A stretch of 64,000 nt of DNA. It comes from Microbacteriaceae bacterium (GTDB lineage Bacteria; Actinomycetota; Actinomycetes; Actinomycetales; Microbacteriaceae). The notes beneath the pieces are model-generated. The model did not search any database. It was not told the DNA's origin and worked only from the letters and a program-made list of their open reading frames with translations. Location of the stretch: positions 1 through 64,000 of the forward strand of contig JAODMT010000008.1 of the NCBI GenBank assembly GCA_025464975.1. Reading direction: 5' to 3'. Below, one piece after another: positions 32,929-40,743 of the stretch (positions are counted from its first letter, which is position 1; each line of letters begins with the position of its first letter). The translations under genes and the position numbers were made by a program.

Positions 32929-33257
32929 CAGCTGGCAACCCGTACCGGTCGGACCTCGACCCCGCCATGAGGAGCGGGCACTTCCTTCGCGATCTCCAGT
33001 GCCTCGTCAAGGTCGGCCGCCTCGATGAGGTAGTAGCCGCCGAGAGCCTCCTTGGACTCGGCGAATGGCCCATCGGTCACCACGAATCCGCCAACACCGT
33101 CGCCGCGCACCGAGGTCGCCGTCGCAGTCGGCTGAAGCGCGACCCCACCGAGCAGCGCACTCGCGCGCCGATCCATGAACTCCCGGTACTTGGGGCTGAT
33201 CACCTCACCGGTTGGCTGGTCTTCGTCCCGGAAAATCAAGATCAAATACTTCGACAT
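32928..33257 (-). CDS. YciI-like DGPF protein
   Basis: A 109-residue YCII-superfamily protein with the eponymous motif in VVTDGPFAESKEALGGYYLI and the opening MSKYLILIFRDEDQPTG. DGPF proteins are small, probably dimeric ferredoxin-like folds, and are the typical targets and partners of ECF42 sigma factors; their activity is unknown. It is the first gene of the operon, with GAAGGG upstream of ATG 33257, followed by the sigma gene with a one-base TGATG overlap. A sequence fitting the ECF42 promoter lies about 50-75 bp upstream. Confidence 0.92.
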   Translation of the reverse strand: MSKYLILIFRDEDQPTGEVISPKYREFMDRRASALLGGVALQPTATATSVRGDGVGGFVVTDGPFAESKEALGGYYLIEAADLDEALEIAKEVPAPHGGVEVRPVRVAS

Positions 33258-33304
33258 GTCTCAACCCTTCATAAAGCTCTTCCGCTAAGAGCATTCACCT
33301 GTTC

Positions 33305-33331
33305 GACGCGGTACGCCTCTGCAGATCGACA
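33305..33331 (-). promoter_or_regulatory. Predicted ECF42-dependent promoter
   Basis: Read on the minus strand: TGTCGA, 17-bp spacer, CGTC, matching the TGTCGA -35 and CG(A/T)C -10 elements described for ECF42. It points at the DGPF-sigma operon, with the -10 element about 48 bp before the start codon, suggesting autoregulation. Confidence 0.65.
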
Positions 33332-33381
33332 GAAAGTGGAGATTCACCTCCTACAGTCGCTGCTCTTTACGGCGCTGCCTT

Positions 33382-34167
33382 TTACAGGCGCTGCTCGCCG
33401 ACGCTGTTGCCGCCGTCCACGGTGATCACCTGGCCCGTGACGTAGGACGCGCCGGCCGACGCGAGCCACGCGATCGCGGACGCCACCTCCGCCGCCGTCC
33501 CGCTCCGCCCGATCGGCACCTTCGGTCCCTCGTCCGACTCGCTGTCGGTCTGTGAACCGGTGCCGATCCAGCCCGGGGCGACGGCGTTGGCCGTGATGCC
33601 GCTGCCCGCTTCATCCACCGCGAGCGCGCGGGTGAGGCCGACCATCCCGGCCTTCGCCGCGGCGTAGGCCACGTCGCCGCGGGACGCCATCACCGGACCC
33701 GTGACGCTCGACACGTTGACGATCCGCCCCCAACCGGCGGCCCGCATGTGCGGCACGATGGCGCGGGTCAGCAGGAACGCGCTCGTCAGGTTGAGGTCGA
33801 TCGAGCGCCGCCACTCCTCGACCGGCATGGTCACGTCCCCGGTGATCATCTCGTCCTCCCCAACGCTCACCATGCCGGCGTTGTTCACCAGAATCGTCGG
33901 GTGCACGGATGCCTCGGCGAGGGCAGCCGCGAGGGAATCGACTCCCGCGGCCGACTCCAGCCGGGCGACGAACCCGGTCGCGGCGATCCCGATCTCTTGG
34001 AGTTCGGCAACCCGATCGAAAATCCGCTCGGTCGTCGCGGTGATCGCGACGCGAGCGCCGAGCTCGCCGAGGGCTCTCGCTGCGGCGAAGCCGATTCCGG
34101 TCGGACCGCCGGCGCCGCTCACGAGGGCGACGCGGCCGTCGAGGTTCCACGCATGAGGGATTGTCAT
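33382..34167 (-). CDS. Short-chain dehydrogenase/reductase (FabG-like)
   Basis: A 261-residue classical SDR. It has the cofactor site VSGAGGPTGIGFAAARALGE (a slightly longer glycine loop than usual), LVNNAG at about 91-96, Ser in IVNVSSVTGPV and the Tyr-x3-Lys site in VAYAAAKAGMVGLTRALA. The C-terminal strand with YVTGQVITVDGGNSVG is typical of 3-oxoacyl-ACP reductase-like enzymes. The substrate cannot be assigned. The gene is monocistronic; the leader region to the next gene holds intergenic palindromes. Confidence 0.88.
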   Translation of the reverse strand: MTIPHAWNLDGRVALVSGAGGPTGIGFAAARALGELGARVAITATTERIFDRVAELQEIGIAATGFVARLESAAGVDSLAAALAEASVHPTILVNNAGMVSVGEDEMITGDVTMPVEEWRRSIDLNLTSAFLLTRAIVPHMRAAGWGRIVNVSSVTGPVMASRGDVAYAAAKAGMVGLTRALAVDEAGSGITANAVAPGWIGTGSQTDSESDEGPKVPIGRSGTAAEVASAIAWLASAGASYVTGQVITVDGGNSVGEQRL

Positions 34168-34197
34168 GGCGCAATGCTACCCGTGGGTCGATCCCGT

Positions 34198-34336
34198 GGG
34201 TCGAGTAGGGCGCTCAGCGCCCGTATCGAGACCCGGGGGACGCGGACGCTGGTCTCGGTACACTCGCTTCGCTCGCTACTCGACCCACAGAAACCCCGTC
34301 GGTCGAGTAGGGCGCTCAGCGCCCGTATCGAGACCC
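34198..34336. repeat. Intergenic palindrome cluster (three units)
   Basis: Two forward units GGTCGAGTAGGGCGCTCAGC...GTATCGAGACC at 34199-34234 and 34301-34336 flank one inverted unit (34251-34286, GGTCTCGGTACACTCGC...CTACTCGACC). Each can form a hairpin. The second unit overlaps the end of the HutD gene. Confidence 0.8.
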
Positions 34337-34921
34337 GACGGGGTTCCGAGGCAGAATGTGCGCGATTGCCAGAATGCCATCGCCGATTTCGAGCTCGACC
34401 TCAGCCTCGCCCGCTTCGCCGCTCGTAAGCAGAATCCCGTCGCCCTCGGCGAGGGTCTCACCCCGCCCGGTGATGACGCTTCCCTGCAGAACGATCGCGA
34501 CGGTCCACCCATCGGTCCCGATCGTTGCCACCAGTCGGTGCGGACCGGTGACGATTTCGAGCGAACCGACGGCGGCATCCCGGCGCAGCATCAGATTGAG
34601 GTCGCGGATCGGTCCCGAGATCGGGGCGCCGACTACATCATCCCCGCCGTCGAACTCGATCGCCTCGAACGCGGCGACCGGGCGACTACTGCCGTTGATG
34701 GTCAGTTCGATGCCCGCGCCGGTCAGCGGAACGAGGGTGCGATCGATTCCTGGGAGATTTGAGAAGGCGGATTTGGTGACGACGTCGGCGATGCTCAGCC
34801 GCCAGTCAAATCCGGCAAGGGTTGCTCCCGGTGGCCACACGACGATCTCGGTCGTCGTGCCGAGTCCGTTCTGCCAGGGCGTACTGCGGCGACCTGCGGC
34901 GGGGAGCGACCTAGTAGCCAT
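34316..34921 (-). CDS. HutD-family protein
   Basis: A 201-residue cupin-type protein of the HutD family. The start is set at ATG 34921 because the GGAGGGGG site then has proper spacing; ATG 34927 is too close to it. Family features are PWQNGLGTTTEIVVWPPG near the N-terminus, FDWRLSIADVVTKSAFSNLP and GIDRTLVPLTGAGIEL, and a central DLNLMLRRDA. HutD proteins are associated with histidine utilisation in other bacteria, but no hut genes are nearby, so the role here is open. The last six residues (GSRYGR) and the stop are encoded by an intergenic palindrome unit, so the natural 3' end has been overwritten or extended by repeat insertion. Confidence 0.82.
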   Translation of the reverse strand: MATRSLPAAGRRSTPWQNGLGTTTEIVVWPPGATLAGFDWRLSIADVVTKSAFSNLPGIDRTLVPLTGAGIELTINGSSRPVAAFEAIEFDGGDDVVGAPISGPIRDLNLMLRRDAAVGSLEIVTGPHRLVATIGTDGWTVAIVLQGSVITGRGETLAEGDGILLTSGEAGEAEVELEIGDGILAIAHILPRNPVGSRYGR

Positions 34922-34966
34922 TGGCATCCCCCTCCCCCGCCTCATTGTGTCACTTTGTGGGTCGAA

Positions 34967-35130
34967 TCTGTGGGTCGAGTGGGGCGTTGATGCGGGGAAA
35001 CTCGTGGGTCGAGTAGGGCGCTCAGCGCGGAACCTCGGGGTCGGGTAGGGCGCTCAGCGCCCGTATCGAGACCCCCCGGACGCCGACGCCGGTCTCGATA
35101 CACTCGCTTCGCTCGCTACTCGACCCACGG
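34967..35130. repeat. Intergenic palindrome cluster
   Basis: Partial GGGTCGAG units at 34967-35040, a full forward unit at 35040-35075, and an inverted unit at 35091-35128 (GGTCTCGATACACTCGC...CTACTCGACC). Short GGGTCGAG/CTCGACCC fragments surround them. The full 302-bp gap between HutD and the ClC gene is filled by these elements. Confidence 0.75.
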
Positions 35131-35223
35131 AAAGAGCCACTCCACCCGCGGAAAGAGCCACTCGACCCACCGAGACACACCGCTCTGCGGAAGGTCACAG
35201 CGAGCGCCCGGTAACATCACGGG

Positions 35224-36456
35224 GTGCCTGCCCATGTCCCTTCATTTTCCTGGGCTGTGCGTTTCGCAGTCGTCACCATTCTTGTCGGCCTTGGCGCGGG
35301 TCTCAGTGGTCTTGCCGTGAAGGCGGCACTGGTCGGCATCCAAACCGCAGCCGGCCCCTTCGACACCTTGGGGCACACTCCGCCGTGGTGGCGAATTGTC
35401 GTCCTCACCATTGCAGGGCTTATCGCGGCCGTCGGCTGGTGGACGCTCCGCCGCTGGGGCCCCGCGGTGGTCACGGTGCAAAACAGCGTGGCTGGTCGAA
35501 AAATGCCGGCAGTCTCGACGGCGGTCAACGCCGGGTTGCAGATTCTTATCGTCGGACTCGGCGCCTCGATCGGGCGCGAACTTGCTCCGCGCGAACTTTC
35601 CGCCGGGGTCGCCGGATGGTTGAGCGACAAGGCGGGGGTCGGTGCGCGCGAGCGGAGCATCCTCGTCGCTTGCGGTGCCGGCGCCGGCCTGGCCGCGGTC
35701 TACAACGTGCCATTGGGTGGGGCGGTGTTCGCGCTGGAAATCCTCCTGGCTCAAATCAACCTTGCCGCCGTGATCCCGGCTGTCGCCACGGCAGGGGTAG
35801 CCGCCCTACTGGTTGATCTCGTCATCTCCCCGACGCCGGTCTACACGATCCCCCACCTGAACGTGACACCCGACTTGACCATCGGCGCGGTCCTACTTGG
35901 CCCGGTGATCGGCGTGCTGGCCAGCGGATTTGTGCGGTTGGTTCGGATGACTGAACGGATACGACCACGTTCGTGGTGGATTCTTCTGCTCATGCCGATC
36001 ACGTTCGCCCTCGTCGGGGCGGTGTCCATTCCTTTTCCGCAGATTCTGGGCAACGGACAGACTCTCGCCCAGTCGACATTCAACCCGCTGGTCCCCCTCG
36101 GACTGTTTGCCGTTCTCGCCGTGGTCAAGACTGCTACCACAGCGGCGACGATCGGCAGCGGCGCCGCGGGCGGCACCTTGACTCCCTCCCTGGCCATCGG
36201 GGCCAGCGTGGGCGCTGCCCTTGGCGGATTATGGGTTGCGGCGGCGCCGCACGATTCGGTCGCCGCGTTTGCGTTTCTGGGTGCCGCGGCATTTCTCGGT
36301 TCAAGCATGCGGGCGCCATTCACCGCGATCGTCCTTCTGATCGAGCTAACGAATCAGGGCGCGGTGCTTCTGCTGCCCACCATCCTGTGCGTGGCCGGGT
36401 CGGTGGCCGCCAGCCACCTGCTGTCTCGAATACGAGTAGCAGGCGTCGAGAAGTGA
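35224..36456 (+). CDS. ClC-family chloride channel/transporter
   Basis: A 410-residue membrane protein starting at GTG 35224, with about 10-11 helices. It carries ClC selectivity elements: VGLGASIGRELAPRELSAGV in place of the usual GxxxGREGP loop, GAGAGLAAVYNVPLGGAVFA, and ATIGSGAAGGTLTPSLAIGA equivalent to GGxFxPSLxxG. Missing are the C-terminal CBS domains, as is usual in bacterial members. The gating Glu position (GREGP) is conserved as Arg-Glu followed by Leu-Ala. It could be a Cl-/H+ antiporter or a fluoride-type exporter; not decidable from reading. Monocistronic, flanked on both sides by intergenic palindromes. Confidence 0.88.
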   Translation: MPAHVPSFSWAVRFAVVTILVGLGAGLSGLAVKAALVGIQTAAGPFDTLGHTPPWWRIVVLTIAGLIAAVGWWTLRRWGPAVVTVQNSVAGRKMPAVSTAVNAGLQILIVGLGASIGRELAPRELSAGVAGWLSDKAGVGARERSILVACGAGAGLAAVYNVPLGGAVFALEILLAQINLAAVIPAVATAGVAALLVDLVISPTPVYTIPHLNVTPDLTIGAVLLGPVIGVLASGFVRLVRMTERIRPRSWWILLLMPITFALVGAVSIPFPQILGNGQTLAQSTFNPLVPLGLFAVLAVVKTATTAATIGSGAAGGTLTPSLAIGASVGAALGGLWVAAAPHDSVAAFAFLGAAAFLGSSMRAPFTAIVLLIELTNQGAVLLLPTILCVAGSVAASHLLSRIRVAGVEK

Positions 36457-36493
36457 ATCCGCGCGTCGGGTCTCAACACGCGTAAGGACCCGT

Positions 36494-36660
36494 TGGTCGA
36501 GTAGGGCGCTCAGCGCCCGTATCGAGACCGGGAGGAGTTGCGGACGGGGTCTCGATACGCTCGCTTCGCTCGCTACTCGACCCACAGAGACAGCTCGCTA
36601 CTTGACCCGCAGAGACACTCCGCGGGTCGAGTAGGGCGCTCAGCGCCTGTATCGAGACCG
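36494..36660. repeat. Intergenic palindrome cluster (three units)
   Basis: Forward unit at 36494-36529, inverted unit at 36548-36583 and forward unit at 36624-36659, all of the GGTCGAGTAG...GTATCGAGACC type. They fill the convergent gap between the ClC gene and the SDR gene and could act as bidirectional transcription terminators. Confidence 0.8.
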
Positions 36661-36670
36661 GGAGGGCCAG

Positions 36671-37489
36671 TTACACAGCGACCAGCTGCGCGCTGCGCTC
36701 CCAGAGTTGCCTCGCAAGCTCCGGGTCATCCGCTTGCGCATTGACGCGGCCCAACTTGCGGCGCACGTAGTACTCCCCCGACACCCAGTCGACGCCCGGC
36801 TGCGTAGTGGCGAGCCAGACGAGCGTGTCGGCGCCCCTGTCGGGCGGCAAGAGAAGCCCGCCGAGCACGGACCGGTAGAGCATCCGCATGGGGCTCGTCG
36901 AACCGCTAGCGAAGTTGGTGCGCACGATTCCGGGATGGAACGCCGCTGTGGTGAGTCCCGTGTCGTCGAATCGCCGGGCGAGTTCCTGGGTGAAGAGGAT
37001 GTTCGCGAGCTTGCTGTTGCCATAGGCGCGGTTGGGCGAATAGTCCTCGAGAGTCTCGAGATCGTCGACGTCGAGACGCCCGTACGCGGTGTTGGCAACG
37101 CTCGACGTGTTGATAACCCTGGCCTGGCTGTGCACAAGACGGTCCATCAGGAGGGTGGTGAGGAGGAATGGCGCGAGGTGGTTCACCTGGAAAGTGAGCT
37201 CGTGCCCATCGACGGTGATTTCTCGCCCGCCGAAGATGCCACCGGCGTTGTTCGCCAGCACATCGATCTGCGGGTAGTGCTCGAGCAGTTCCGTCGCGAG
37301 CCGATGCACCTGGTCGAGTCGGGAGAAGTCGGCGAGGAAGTGATCGGCATGAAGTTCCCGGGCAATCGCCGCGGTCTTCTCCCGGGAGCGTCCAACGAGC
37401 ACAACCCGCTTGCCCGCGGCGGTCAGCGCCCGGGCCGCCGCCGCCCCAATTCCATCACTCGCACCGGTAATTACGACGGTTTCGGACAT
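36671..37489 (-). CDS. Short-chain dehydrogenase/reductase
   Basis: A 272-residue SDR related to the one at 27905-28843. It has cofactor motif VITGASDGIGAAAARAL, NNAG in VLANNAGGIFGGRE, the catalytic Ser in VINTSSVANTAYG and the Tyr-x3-Lys in AYGNSKLANILF. The C-terminal region DRGADTLVWLATTQPGVDWV plus EYYVRRKLGRVNAQADDPEL is typical of the same retinol-dehydrogenase-like group of actinobacterial SDRs. The substrate is unknown. The gene is divergent from the PAP2 gene with about 200 bp between. Confidence 0.88.
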   Translation of the reverse strand: MSETVVITGASDGIGAAAARALTAAGKRVVLVGRSREKTAAIARELHADHFLADFSRLDQVHRLATELLEHYPQIDVLANNAGGIFGGREITVDGHELTFQVNHLAPFLLTTLLMDRLVHSQARVINTSSVANTAYGRLDVDDLETLEDYSPNRAYGNSKLANILFTQELARRFDDTGLTTAAFHPGIVRTNFASGSTSPMRMLYRSVLGGLLLPPDRGADTLVWLATTQPGVDWVSGEYYVRRKLGRVNAQADDPELARQLWERSAQLVAV

Positions 37490-37686
37490 GAGAAAGCTCC
37501 CTCAAATCGGATGCCTGCCGCCAGTGATCCGCTGACGGCCAGTGACATTATGCCGATACATCCTGACCGACGTCTGCAGGATTGCGGCGCAGTTACCGAT
37601 CTTCGCCACGTGTGCAACCCCACGACAAACCTGAGCCCATCATCTAACGTCGGACTGTGGCGCACCGGCCACGACGAGGGGTGAAT

Positions 37687-38544
37687 TTGGCTGACAACAA
37701 TTCGAAGCAACCCGAGAAGGGTGTTCCGGCCGAACTGAATCAGGACCGGTTCGTCGGACGGCAGGACCTCACCCGGTGGTCGCCGCTCGGGCAGCGTCTC
37801 GCGAAGCTCATGCACTGGATCGCCCTTCGGATCGGTGCGCATCTCGCCCTGATCATCACGCTTCTCGTCGGTGGCGTTCTCGCGGTCGGGCTCACGTCGC
37901 TATTCGCTTGGATCTACGACGCCGTGACAGAGGCCGACGGGGTGGCCGGGCTCGATCATCCGTTGCTCAATTACGTGATGAGTATTCGCTCGCCATGGCT
38001 CGACTCGGCGGTGACGGCCTACACCAACTTGGGCGGGACGATCGGAATGCCGATTCTGGCCATCGCCGTCATGGCTCTGCTCGCAATTCGTCGCAGATCG
38101 TGGACGCCGGTGATTCTGATTGGCTCGGCGGCCCTGGGATCGCTGCTCATGACGATCGCCGGCAAGCAACTGTTCGGCCGGTCGCGTCCGCCGCTGTCGG
38201 ATGCCGTGCCGCCGTTCGAATACTCCCCATCGTTCCCGAGCGGGCACTCACTCAATTCGTTCGTCATCGCGGGGATCATCGCCTACCTCATCGTGCTTCG
38301 ACGCAAGACCGCGACCGGGCGGGTGGTGACGATCTCTCTCGCTGCCCTGTTCGCCGTGACCATGGGCCTGACCAGGGTATTTCTGGGTCACCATTGGTTT
38401 ACGGATGTTCTCGGCGCATGGGTTCTCGGGGCCGCGTGGCTCGCGATTGTGATCACCGCCCATCGGCTCTACCTCACATCCCGAAAACGTGGGAGCCGCG
38501 ACCGACCCGTGGTGCCTACTCGGCGGGTTAGCGCGAGGGGTTAG
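37687..38544 (+). CDS. PAP2-family phosphatase
   Basis: A 285-residue membrane phosphatase. The start is taken at TTG 37687 (MADNNSKQPEKG) after GAGGGG; GTG 37657 is an alternative 10 codons upstream. About six membrane segments. The three catalytic PAP2 motifs are present: KQLFGRSRP (KxxxxxxRP), PSFPSGHSLNS (PSGH) and TRVFLGHHWFTDVLG (SRxxxxxHxxxD with Thr for Ser). It probably dephosphorylates a lipid phosphate such as undecaprenyl diphosphate or phosphatidic acid at the outer membrane face. The C-terminal 30 residues are basic and polar. Confidence 0.9.
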   Translation: MADNNSKQPEKGVPAELNQDRFVGRQDLTRWSPLGQRLAKLMHWIALRIGAHLALIITLLVGGVLAVGLTSLFAWIYDAVTEADGVAGLDHPLLNYVMSIRSPWLDSAVTAYTNLGGTIGMPILAIAVMALLAIRRRSWTPVILIGSAALGSLLMTIAGKQLFGRSRPPLSDAVPPFEYSPSFPSGHSLNSFVIAGIIAYLIVLRRKTATGRVVTISLAALFAVTMGLTRVFLGHHWFTDVLGAWVLGAAWLAIVITAHRLYLTSRKRGSRDRPVVPTRRVSARG

Positions 38545-38682
38545 CGCGGGGTGTTAGCGCGGGGTGGGGGGTATTCGCTCCTCTCTCGTCCACCCGTGGG
38601 TCCTCTCCTTCACAGGTGCCTTGCGGAGACGGCTTTCCACAGTAAATCTCGGCCTTCATCAGCAAATTTCCAATGTCAGCGG

Positions 38683-38706
38683 TCCATGGAACAGTTGTTC
38701 CATGGA
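38683..38706. repeat. 24-bp palindrome spanning the DUF222-HNH start codon
   Basis: TCCATGGAACA and TGTTCCATGGA arms around a central GT form an 11-bp perfect inverted repeat. The second arm contains the ATG at 38702. It may be an operator or a translational control hairpin. Confidence 0.75.
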
Positions 38707-40105
38707 CGAAACGATCAGCGAAGTGGCAGCGGCGGCTGATGCCCTCGGTGCTGCTGCCGGTCGTTCCGTGTCCGGCGCTCTCGACCTCCTTGGCGATGAA
38801 GATCTCGCTGGGCTGTTGGCCGAGGTGGAACGCGCCGGGCGATTGATCGACACGATGCGGGTCGCAGCCGCGGCTGAGGCCGATGTCCGCTCGAACCACG
38901 ACCTGGGTAACGCGGGCCTCGCCCGGCGTCTCGGTCACAGCAGGGGCACGCACCTCGTCGAGCACATCACGCGAGTCTCCCAGTCGGAGGCCGCGCGGCG
39001 CATCCAACTAGGCACACTCATTCGCTCGGGCCGAAGCCTCGACGGCCGGCCGATTCCGTCCCGATTCCCTGCGGTGGCGGCGGCAATGGGGTCGGGGCTG
39101 TTGGGCATAGATGCCGCCGCTCGCATCACCCGCTGCCTCACCCAGGCGTCGAGGGTGGCTAGCGGCGATGCGCTCCGCACGGCGGAAGAGAAACTGGTCA
39201 CCGTCGCCGCATTTGAGTCGGCCGATCTTGTTGCGGTGCAGGCGCGCGTGTGGCGGGAGGCGCTGGACCCGGATGGTGCGCTCCCCCGCGACGCCGAACT
39301 GAGACAGCGTCGTGGCTTCTCGCTCGGTCGCGAGGTGAACGGCATGTCTCCGTTTTCCGGATGGGCGGATCCGACGTCATCCGCACTCCTTCGGGCCATG
39401 TTCGCCGAGGGAGCGAACCCGTCAGCGAAGCCGAGGTTCCTCGATCCCGACGACCTTCTCAATAAAGAAGAGGGCGGCGCTGAGTTCACCGGCGATTGCG
39501 GCGAGGTCATCGAGACCATTCGGGACCCGCGCACGCGTGAACAACGACAGTTCGACATCCTGATCGGCACTCTGACGGCGGGACTTCGCCGGTCGGAACA
39601 CGACGGAGGCTTCCGGCCGATGACCACGGTGATGGCAGTCGTGAAGCTGACCGATCTTCGCAAGGGAACCGGCGTCGGGTGGCTCGACGACGTTGACGAA
39701 CCGGTCTCAGCGGCGACGATGCAACAGTTGGCGTGTGATTCCGGCTATCGGGAAGTGCTCGTCGGAGACGGTGGAGAGATCCTGAAGCTTGGTACAGCTC
39801 AGCGGCTCTTCAGCGGCCCACAGCGAAAGGCCCTCGCGGTGCGGGACGGCGGATGCGTCTGGCCGCAGTGCACGGCTCCCCCGTCCTGGTGCGAGGCGCA
39901 TCACGTCGTCGAATACAAAGATGGGGGCGCCACCGACGTTGATAACGGAGCCCTGCTTTGCTCGGCGCACCACCACATGTTGCACGCCTCGGAGTTCATC
40001 ATGCGCATGATCAACGGCAAACCGCACCTCCTTACCCCGCCCTGGCTAGACCCCGATCAGCTCTTGCGCCCCCTCGGTCAAACCCGAGCGCTGCTAACCG
40101 CCTGA
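38702..40105 (+). CDS. DUF222/13E12-repeat protein with HNH endonuclease domain
   Basis: A 467-residue protein. The start is set at ATG 38702 (MDETISEVAAAAD), where the family normally begins; upstream in-frame codons are low-quality. The helical DUF222 region covers about 20-330, with MRVAAAAEADVRS and LVEHITRVSQSEAARRI. The C-terminal HNH domain carries CVWPQCTAPPSWCEAHHVVE, the metal-binding Cys pairs and the His-His of the HNH site, followed by DVDNGALLCSAHHHMLH. Multicopy 13E12 proteins are a hallmark of actinobacteria and are thought to be mobile or recombination-associated, with unknown role. A palindrome covers the initiation site. Confidence 0.9.
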   Translation: MDETISEVAAAADALGAAAGRSVSGALDLLGDEDLAGLLAEVERAGRLIDTMRVAAAAEADVRSNHDLGNAGLARRLGHSRGTHLVEHITRVSQSEAARRIQLGTLIRSGRSLDGRPIPSRFPAVAAAMGSGLLGIDAAARITRCLTQASRVASGDALRTAEEKLVTVAAFESADLVAVQARVWREALDPDGALPRDAELRQRRGFSLGREVNGMSPFSGWADPTSSALLRAMFAEGANPSAKPRFLDPDDLLNKEEGGAEFTGDCGEVIETIRDPRTREQRQFDILIGTLTAGLRRSEHDGGFRPMTTVMAVVKLTDLRKGTGVGWLDDVDEPVSAATMQQLACDSGYREVLVGDGGEILKLGTAQRLFSGPQRKALAVRDGGCVWPQCTAPPSWCEAHHVVEYKDGGATDVDNGALLCSAHHHMLHASEFIMRMINGKPHLLTPPWLDPDQLLRPLGQTRALLTA

Positions 40106-40127
40106 GCGGCGCGCAGCGCGTAGTCAG

Positions 40128-40228
40128 CGGGTGGAGTAGGGCGCACAGCGCCGCCTCTGCGGGTCGGGTAGGGCGCACAGCGCCGCCTCTGCGGGTCGGT
40201 TAAGGCGCAAAGCGCCCGTATCGAGACC
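40128..40228. repeat. Degenerate intergenic palindrome cluster
   Basis: Three consecutive units with GGGCGCACAGCGCC or GGCGCAAAGCGCC centres, the last ending CCGTATCGAGACC. They are more degenerate than other clusters and sit downstream of the DUF222-HNH gene. Confidence 0.65.
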
Positions 40229-40264
40229 TCGCCGCTATGAGACGGAGAAGTGCCTGAGCGCCGA

Positions 40265-40624
40265 CTAGACCTGCGGAGGGCTCACCCGCGCCCGAGGCAC
40301 TTTCGGGCGGACCAACTCGTGGCTCCCCGAGAGCAGTTGTTCCACGAGGTCATCCGGAACCGCACCGTCCAGCACTATCGTCGCCCAGTGCCGCTTGTTG
40401 AGGTGATAACCGGGGGTGATCTGCGGGTACTCGGCCTGAAGCGCGAGGCTGTCCTCGGGGTCGAGTTTGAGCGACACGCTGAGGGGATCGCCGCCGAGGG
40501 CTGAGATCGCGAAGATCTTGTCGTTGCCGCTCGTCTTGAATACGCTCGTCTCCTCCCCGAACGGGAAGGTCTCGATGGCCTGGGGAAGCGAGAGGCAGAA
40601 CTCGCGCACGGCATCCGGTGTCAT
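40265..40624 (-). CDS. MmcQ/YjbR-family protein
   Basis: A 119-residue protein of the MmcQ/YjbR (DUF419) family, starting at ATG 40624 (MTPDAVREFCLSLPQAIETF). Other motifs are FPFGEETSVFKTSGNDKIFA, LGGDPLSVSLKLDPEDSLAL, PGYHLNKRHWATIVLDG and ELVEQLLSGSHELV-like C-terminus (here DLVEQLLSGSHELV). The fold resembles the cyanophage/CyaY-like domain, and E. coli YjbR is a suggested DNA-binding protein; the function is unproven. The gene is divergent from the secreted nuclease gene. Confidence 0.88.
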   Translation of the reverse strand: MTPDAVREFCLSLPQAIETFPFGEETSVFKTSGNDKIFAISALGGDPLSVSLKLDPEDSLALQAEYPQITPGYHLNKRHWATIVLDGAVPDDLVEQLLSGSHELVRPKVPRARVSPPQV

Positions 40625-40743
40625 GCGTACGAGCGTACGCGGCGAGCGGAGATCAAGTCGGGCTTGACGACACCCGCGCGCGCTGCCGGGCGCCCGCACG
40701 TAAGAGCCCTAGGTTTCTGACAGACCGACGCGAGGGACATCAG

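Noticed and set aside
33426-34174. Alternative frames opposite or within the SDR gene at 33.4-34.2 kb
   Set aside because: Arg-rich shadows; the SDR frame has all catalytic motifs.
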